Source of the DNA: Limisphaera sp.
GTDB taxonomy: Bacteria; Verrucomicrobiota; Verrucomicrobiia; Limisphaerales; Limisphaeraceae
Length of the DNA stretch: 58,873 bases
Direction of reading: 5' to 3'
Assembly (NCBI GenBank): GCA_025057755.1
Contig: JANWVC010000024.1
Span: 1 to 58,873 of the forward strand
Positions 54,000 through 58,873 of this stretch are shown piece by piece. Position 1 is the first letter of the stretch. Each line of letters begins with the position of its first letter. A program made the position numbers and the translations under genes. Under the pieces are notes generated by a model. The model was not told the origin of the DNA. It made no database searches and saw nothing but the letters and a program-made list of their open reading frames with translations.

Positions 54000-56400
54000 C
54001 TAAGAGTCGGGCTCATAAAACCCAAGAACTTGCATGTTTCGAACGGTGCGGCTACGTCTGAGTGCGCAGGGATTTGTATTGACGACGCTCTTCGCGCGCG
54101 AGGCACAATTTGAACCCGTTGGTGCGGAGACCGCCCCGGCGGCGGCACATGCAACCGCCCGTTCACTCCACGCCCCTATTGGGTTACTGCCCGCCGCCCT
54201 CCGCAATCGTCCATCGCTTGAGCGGTCAACGGAAGGGTCTTGGAAGCGCCGGTTCCGCCTCCGAGGGCAGCCCCCCTCTGTCCTTTGCGGCATGACGCAG
54301 CCGACAAGCCAAAGAGCCAAAGGAGTGACCACGCCACCCGCATCAACGGCGGCCGCCCGGACCTCGAAGGGTCGGCACATGCACTGGGTCGCCCCAATGA
54401 TCATCGTCAGATTCACCGGGGGCAACACGTTCTCCGCTCCAGCACGAAGGAAGGCAGCCTGTAAAGGGCTTCCTGTCAAGACGCATCGTTGACGATCGTG
54501 TTAAACATTCCCGAGCGCGCGGCAAAGTTCATCCCACCGAAAAGATAGCCAGGAGCCAGCTTGAATCCGTTGGGGAACTGAACCACGCATGTACCCGAAA
54601 GCGCGTCGGTTCCGACGAGGTGGACTGGCGAAAAGGCACTGCCCAAACACCAACGCCTTGGATGGACGGGCACTTCTTGCCCGGGTTGGCGTTGGAGAGG
54701 TTGCCGGTGGTGCTCAATAAACCGAACGGATTCCCTGGCCGGTGGGCGGCGGCGTTAAACGCAGGTCTGGTGAAGGTGTTGGCGCCTCGAAGTCCGTCGC
54801 CGCGAATGTTCATCGTGCCGCTGGCGCCGCTGATGCCCGCTCTCTCGAGGCCGGATTCCTGATGATAGTCACCGATGGCCAGGTTGTAGCCGGCAGAGGT
54901 GGACCGCGCCGTGCGGCGGTTGGTGTTGGTGAGCGCGCCAAACCTGCTGTGGCTTCCGTCAACGAGGCCCCCATTAAGCATGCTCACCAGGCCGATGACG
55001 CAAATTCCTGCGTGGAACTGTAGCGGTGTGTCGGCACGATTGCATCAATGCTTGCCGCTGGCAAGGGCGAGGTTGCTGGTGATGGTGTTGGTGCCGCAGT
55101 TTTTGATGAACTGTCTTGTGGTGTTGTGGGGCAGGTTCCAAGTGTTGTCAGAGATTATGTCGATCCACAAGACGCCTGCGTCGGTGATGGTGAGGGTATG
55201 AAAGGGGTTCGTCAGATTGTCCTCTATTACGCTCAGCTCGGCCACGCCAGCTGGCTTGGCCGGGTCCAACGGCCTTTTCTGGACGCGCGTCGTGCCGGTC
55301 TGCGTGCAGCCTTGAAGGCTGCGAAATGCAGAGTTACAAAACCGGTGCCGGGGGAGCCCTCGGAGCCAATCACCGTGCCGAAATGGGGTCCGGTGGTATG
55401 CCTTCGCGCGTAACCGTCAATATGCAGGCATGGGTTGGCGCCCACATCGGTATGCCGCTCTCAAAGTTGAAAGACTCGGCCGAGGTTTCGGGACTACTCA
55501 CACTGATCTGATTAAGCACGGGGTTCCAACGAAACGTGCCTTCATCGGTGCCGACATTCAACAAACCGTAATCGTAGTTGTTCAACAGCTCGGAGTTGAT
55601 GAACTCGATCGCGCTGGAGTTCGGGTCAAACATATCGCCGCTGCTGGTTCAACGATGTCGAAGTTCCCCAAATAGGAACGCGGTTCGGGCGAGGCACTCT
55701 TATCGAGCCAGTTGGCAGCCAACACCAAAAGTCCAGATCTCTGATTGTCAAGGGTGCATCGGCACAGGATCTTCATATCTGCGCCCTGCGCAAAATGTCT
55801 CCGATGTGGTTGAGGGAACCGAAGTTCTCAAGAATGTCCGGGGCGATGGTCCTCAGGGCGCTGCGAGGGCTAAAAGTCAACGTGGCTTTGCGATGGACAC
55901 TGGGGCGCCCGTCGCCGGTTAGCGAATCGGCCGCCCAGCCCCATCGGTCGTGTATCCGATTATCTGATTGGCGCTGCCCCGGGGAGCGGAGCTTGGCGGA
56001 GTGGTTATGCACGACGCTTGGGGCCCGGTCGGGAGGCGCCGCTGAAGTCCAAGGTGATGCCTGATGGAACCACGGGCGTTTGCCTGCCGATCCCACTGAT
56101 CGAGCCAACGGGAGCAACGCTCCACGGCGTCCCTGTCCGGCGTAATCATGCAGGTGCGCATGGAAACGGTGTCGAAGTTATCAATGGAGTTGACCACGCG
56201 ATTGGGGCCATCGTCCGCCAGCGACCGACCAGTTGCTGCCGGCCGTGTGGACCCAGACCCGCGTGGCAACCCGCAGGGGTGGGACAGCAATCAACAGCGC
56301 CACCGCAAGCGAGGTAAACACACCGAGGCCATGCAGGTGCGGATGGGCACCGAGGTGCGAACCAAGGACGCGAGTGTGCAACGAGGTTCCGAACATAAAC
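54000..56400 (-). pseudogene. Heavily frameshifted remnant of an exported beta-strand-repeat protein
   Basis: On the minus strand a start near 56396 gives a signal-like sequence (GVFTSLAVALLIAVPPLRVA) and TRVWVHTAGSNWSVA, the opening typical of proteins with autotransporter-associated beta-strand repeats. Sense then jumps between frames: PNRVVNSIDNFDTVSM, VPSGITLDFSGA, YLGNFDIVEPAAAICL, LNNYDYGLLNVGTDEGTF, PFHTLTITDAGVLWIDIIS with NTITSNLALASG, and ASGTMNIRGDGLRGANTFT. No frame stays open for long, and stops separate the pieces. This is best read as one or two decayed surface-protein genes. The left end is uncertain; 54000-54480 is the weakest part. Confidence 0.55.
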
Positions 56401-56453
56401 TGTAAATCCCCTGTTTTACTATGCGGCTGACGCTTTGAGCCCACGGAGGAGAA

Positions 56454-57713
56454 TCAAGGTTTAAAAAGCCGATAAAGTTTTTCCGGGAACGCCGCTGGGA
56501 CGGTGACCGGGTTGGTCCAGCCGCTGGGGGAATTGGTCCAACTGCCCGTGCTGAGGCTCGGGCGTTCCTGAAGAATCCAGTTGGTGCCGGTCGGGGGCGT
56601 CCACCAAAGCGTGATCCAACCCGCTGTCGAAAGCGTCGCGTGGAGGGTCGGGGGCGCGGGCGTTACAAAGGGCGTGTCCGTGGACCAGGCCGGGCCGGGT
56701 GTGCCGCCACCGCCGAAGCGGCGAACGCCCGGGCTGGCGCCGCTCGGGGACGCATCCCCAATCGTGTCGTCGGCCCCCTCGTCGAAGTGATACAACGCGA
56801 CCGTGGCGGCATCCGGCGTGAACGGGCTGGTGGGCGGGGTGAAGTTGTTGGTGTAGCGAGCGACGTTGGAGATGCGCACCTCATCGAGCCACCCGCTGTA
56901 ACTGGGGTATTCCGGACCGGCATCATGCTTCTCAGCGCCCACCACCAGATACGGGTCGGAGTTGGGCCAGGCCGTGGCGCGTCCGTCGCGGTAGCTGATG
57001 TCGCCGCCCGGCCCGCTGCCCTGCGCGTCCAACACTCCGTCCACGAAAATGCGCAGGACGCTGCCGCCGGACACCAGTTGGCGCGTGACGGCGACATGAT
57101 GCCACTGGGAGTCGGCCACCAGGTTGGTGCCAACGATCGTCGTGCCCCAGGACCCGTTGTGAATGCCAAAGGCGAGTCGCCCGCCGCCCATTGCAATCCC
57201 CCAGTCGCCGTAATCTCCCCCGCCATACACGTCGCGGTCGAAGATGATATTTCCGGTGATCCAGCCGTCGTTGCCGGTGGTGACCGTGCCGGTGTTTTCC
57301 CCCAAAGCCGCCTTCATCCAGAACTCGACGGTGAAACTGCCGCCCACGTCCACCGGGCGGTTGGTTTGAAGCGGGATTTTGACGCGGTCCAGGTCGGGTG
57401 CGCTCACGCCATGTCCATAAAAACGCAAGGAGGTGCCATTGGCCAGCAGGCCGGAGGCGGCGCAGAGCAACCAACCGGCGGCGACAACGCCCCGACTGAT
57501 GAGTCGAAATCTCAAACCCCGCGCATCAAGCCGGGCCCGGCCGCGAGCGAAGCGCGTCGGCCGTTCGGGGCGCGAAAACTCGCGGCGCGTCGGGGAACGG
57601 AGACGTGCTGGCGAATGACATCCGCGCCGGTCGAGCCCAATGCTCGGCCCGCGACTGTTCACTCCATCCAACCGCAGGTTGCCAGCCCGCGTCCCCGTTC
57701 CCGTTTCAAACAT
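56454..57713 (-). CDS. Secreted LamG-like (concanavalin A-like) protein
   Basis: The ATG at 57713 follows AAGGAG at good spacing and starts 31 bases after the preceding gene's stop, giving 419 residues. A hydrophobic signal (VVAAGWLLCAASGLLANG) appears only after an Arg-rich stretch of about 70 residues, so the signal peptide is oddly late; a later, non-ATG start is possible. The LamG/laminin-G-like domain spans about 95-320 (FTVEFWMKAALGENTGTV, QWHHVAVTRQLVSGGSVLRI, GWLDEVRISNVARYTN), followed by a beta-rich tail ending EKLYRLFKP that is common in Verrucomicrobiota exoproteins. Probable role: carbohydrate or surface binding. Confidence 0.85.
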   Translation of the reverse strand: MFETGTGTRAGNLRLDGVNSRGPSIGLDRRGCHSPARLRSPTRREFSRPERPTRFARGRARLDARGLRFRLISRGVVAAGWLLCAASGLLANGTSLRFYGHGVSAPDLDRVKIPLQTNRPVDVGGSFTVEFWMKAALGENTGTVTTGNDGWITGNIIFDRDVYGGGDYGDWGIAMGGGRLAFGIHNGSWGTTIVGTNLVADSQWHHVAVTRQLVSGGSVLRIFVDGVLDAQGSGPGGDISYRDGRATAWPNSDPYLVVGAEKHDAGPEYPSYSGWLDEVRISNVARYTNNFTPPTSPFTPDAATVALYHFDEGADDTIGDASPSGASPGVRRFGGGGTPGPAWSTDTPFVTPAPPTLHATLSTAGWITLWWTPPTGTNWILQERPSLSTGSWTNSPSGWTNPVTVPAAFPEKLYRLFKP

Positions 57714-57744
57714 CCGTGCTCCTTGTTTTGCGTGCTTCGGCCGC

Positions 57745-58873
57745 CTAGGGCGTCGGGCCATCCGCCGGACCGGCGGGACTGGCCAGCAGGGCTTCGATCC
57801 GTTCCAGCCGTGCTCGGAGCGCCGCATTTTCGGCGTCGCGCTGCTTGAGCGCCGCTTCCAACTGCCGAATCCGCCCCTCCGCCTCCTGACTCCTGGCTTC
57901 GAGCTTCCGATTCAACCCCTGAATCGCCGCCAGGGCCACGCCGTCGGCATCCACCGTGGCGATGCCCGTGTCGCTCTCGCCCACGCCGAAAGCCGCCTTG
58001 AAGTCCTGGGCAGTGGGGCCAATGTGTCGAATGGACGGGTCCTGTGTCTTGTAGCGCCAGGTCGTCACCGGCAGGTTCGCCACCTTTTCTAACACTTCGG
58101 TCGGATTAACCGGCTGGAAGTCGTCTTTGGCGTTGCGGTCACTGATGCCGGTCCAACTACCCGCGCCGGGCGCCAGGAACACCCCGGCAGTGGCCCCGCT
58201 GTTGGAGAATATCCGCACCCCGCCGCTGACGCGGAAGGTCATCGAGTTGGCGTTGGTCGAGGCGATGTCGGCGTCCGTCGAATCGGCCCAGACGAACGCC
58301 CCGGTGTGATTGGCCTTGGCACGCCGACCGGCGGCGAAGGCGTAGTTGGTGGCTGTGTTCAAACGACCGCCGGGAACGGTGGCGTACTCGCCACTGGCGG
58401 TGTTCTGCTCGCCGCCGCCCACGGTCGCGTCGAACCCGCTGGCGGTGTTTCCCCAGCCGCCGCCCACGGTCGCATACGAGTTGCTGGCGGTGTTGTCCCA
58501 GCCGCCGCCCACAGTCGCACGGTAGCCGCTGGCGGTGTTGTACTCACCGCCGCCCACGGTCGCTCCAATCCCGCTGGCGGTGTTGGCCCAGCCGCCGCCC
58601 ACGGTCGCTGCACCGCCACTGGCGGTGTTGGCCCAGCCGCCGCCCACGGTCGGATACGAGCCGCTGGCGGTGTTATTGGCGCCGCCCCCCACCGTGCCAA
58701 AATCCCCCAGCACCCGGTTCGTGAAGGCACCACCGAAATAATTCCCCGCCCCGCCGCCAGCGATGGTCGCTCCGATCACCGTATTGGAGACGAAGTTGCC
58801 CGCGTAACCGCCAATAACATTGGGGGCGTTGTTGGTGTTCGGCTCCAGTCGCAACGCCCGCTGGTTGTTCACC
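57745..58873 (-). CDS. Repeat adhesin-like protein with S74 intramolecular chaperone domain (5' end cut by window)
   Basis: The visible 375 residues run off the right edge, so the N-terminus is missing. Seven 15-residue repeats of the form NTASGxxATVGGGWx resemble the head repeats of trimeric adhesins. A beta-rich stretch follows (RVSGGVRIFSNSGATAG), then a peptidase S74 domain with the self-cleavage Ser-Lys pair in ISDRNAKDDF and the family motifs LPVTTWRYK, HIGPTAQDFKAAFG and DADGVALAAIQGLNRKLE. It ends in a coiled coil (about 320-365). S74 domains trimerise phage tail spikes and bacterial surface fibres, then cut themselves off. The next gene, 31 bases downstream, encodes the LamG-like protein. 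Confidence 0.9.
   Translation of the reverse strand, partial: VNNQRALRLEPNTNNAPNVIGGYAGNFVSNTVIGATIAGGGAGNYFGGAFTNRVLGDFGTVGGGANNTASGSYPTVGGGWANTASGGAATVGGGWANTASGIGATVGGGEYNTASGYRATVGGGWDNTASNSYATVGGGWGNTASGFDATVGGGEQNTASGEYATVPGGRLNTATNYAFAAGRRAKANHTGAFVWADSTDADIASTNANSMTFRVSGGVRIFSNSGATAGVFLAPGAGSWTGISDRNAKDDFQPVNPTEVLEKVANLPVTTWRYKTQDPSIRHIGPTAQDFKAAFGVGESDTGIATVDADGVALAAIQGLNRKLEARSQEAEGRIRQLEAALKQRDAENAALRARLERIEALLASPAGPADGPTP
58394..58708. repeat. Seven 45-base tandem repeats
   Basis: The string CTGGCGGTGTT recurs at 58394, 58439, 58484, 58529, 58574, 58619 and 58664, an exact 45-base period. The units differ mainly at a few positions in the middle. On the minus strand each unit encodes 15 residues of the surface fibre protein. 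Confidence 0.95.

Noticed and set aside
56640..57848. Plus-strand frame of 402 residues opposite the LamG-like gene
   Set aside because: The minus strand has the LamG domain, a good ribosome-binding site and a signal peptide; the plus frame is a high-GC shadow.

Overview
The window looks like a chromosomal segment of a Gram-negative bacterium of the phylum Verrucomicrobiota, possibly a Pedosphaera/Limisphaera-like lineage. The phylum assignment is an inference. It rests on a fused lpxC-fabZ gene, giant secreted proteins with lamin-tail and CotH domains, a PEP-CTERM-like sorting signal, decayed beta-strand-repeat exoprotein sequence, and secreted proteins that end in the short beta-rich tail common in that phylum. 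LPS genes (lpxC-fabZ, lpxA, a kdsD-like gene), an LptF/G-type permease and an outer-membrane barrel show a true outer membrane. The gene set is mostly housekeeping, with accessory patches at both ends and in the middle. No rRNA or tRNA gene was recognised.

Layout, left part: the trailer end of a CRISPR array (19-508) enters from the left edge without cas genes. It is followed by about 1.4 kb of gene-poor DNA with one convincing small membrane-protein gene. Next come a NarL-type two-component system whose kinase carries a carbohydrate-binding-like sensor module, and an overlapping pair of methyltransferase genes, the second of the Rsm22/METTL17 family. A decayed PEP-CTERM gene remnant and a 2633-residue secreted CotH/lamin-tail protein follow, then a cupin, an outer-membrane barrel and a Wza-like polysaccharide export lipoprotein. 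The last three are probably surface or exopolysaccharide functions.

Middle part: a small basic protein with a terminator, a secreted EEP-family hydrolase, dapF, an M48 lipoprotein protease, the rpsP-khpA-trmD-rplS translation operon (without rimM), a secreted SMP-30-like protein with argJ, and a two-SIS-domain MurQ/GckR-like protein. Then come panD, a periplasmic msrA, the lpxC/fabZ-lpxA-lptF/G envelope operon, a TPR/MshEN protein with the type IV pilus ATPase pilB, coaX, and a large DUF2723 membrane protein with TPRs.

Right part: valS, yjbQ, a kdsD-like SIS-CBS isomerase, a secreted alpha/beta hydrolase, a two-module redoxin gene interrupted by an in-frame TAG, a 742-residue EF-hand membrane protein of unknown role, a small lipoprotein, about 2.4 kb of heavily frameshifted exoprotein remnant, a LamG-like secreted protein, and (cut by the window end) a repeat protein with an S74 intramolecular chaperone domain. 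The accessory ends show gene decay and repeat-driven variability. The strongest leads are the 13-residue insertion immediately before the ArgJ self-cleavage site, the lone amber codon in the redoxin gene, the C10 tract in the DUF2723 gene, the small membrane protein next to the CRISPR array, and the exoprotein-like sensor domain on the histidine kinase. No wholly new multi-gene system could be demonstrated.
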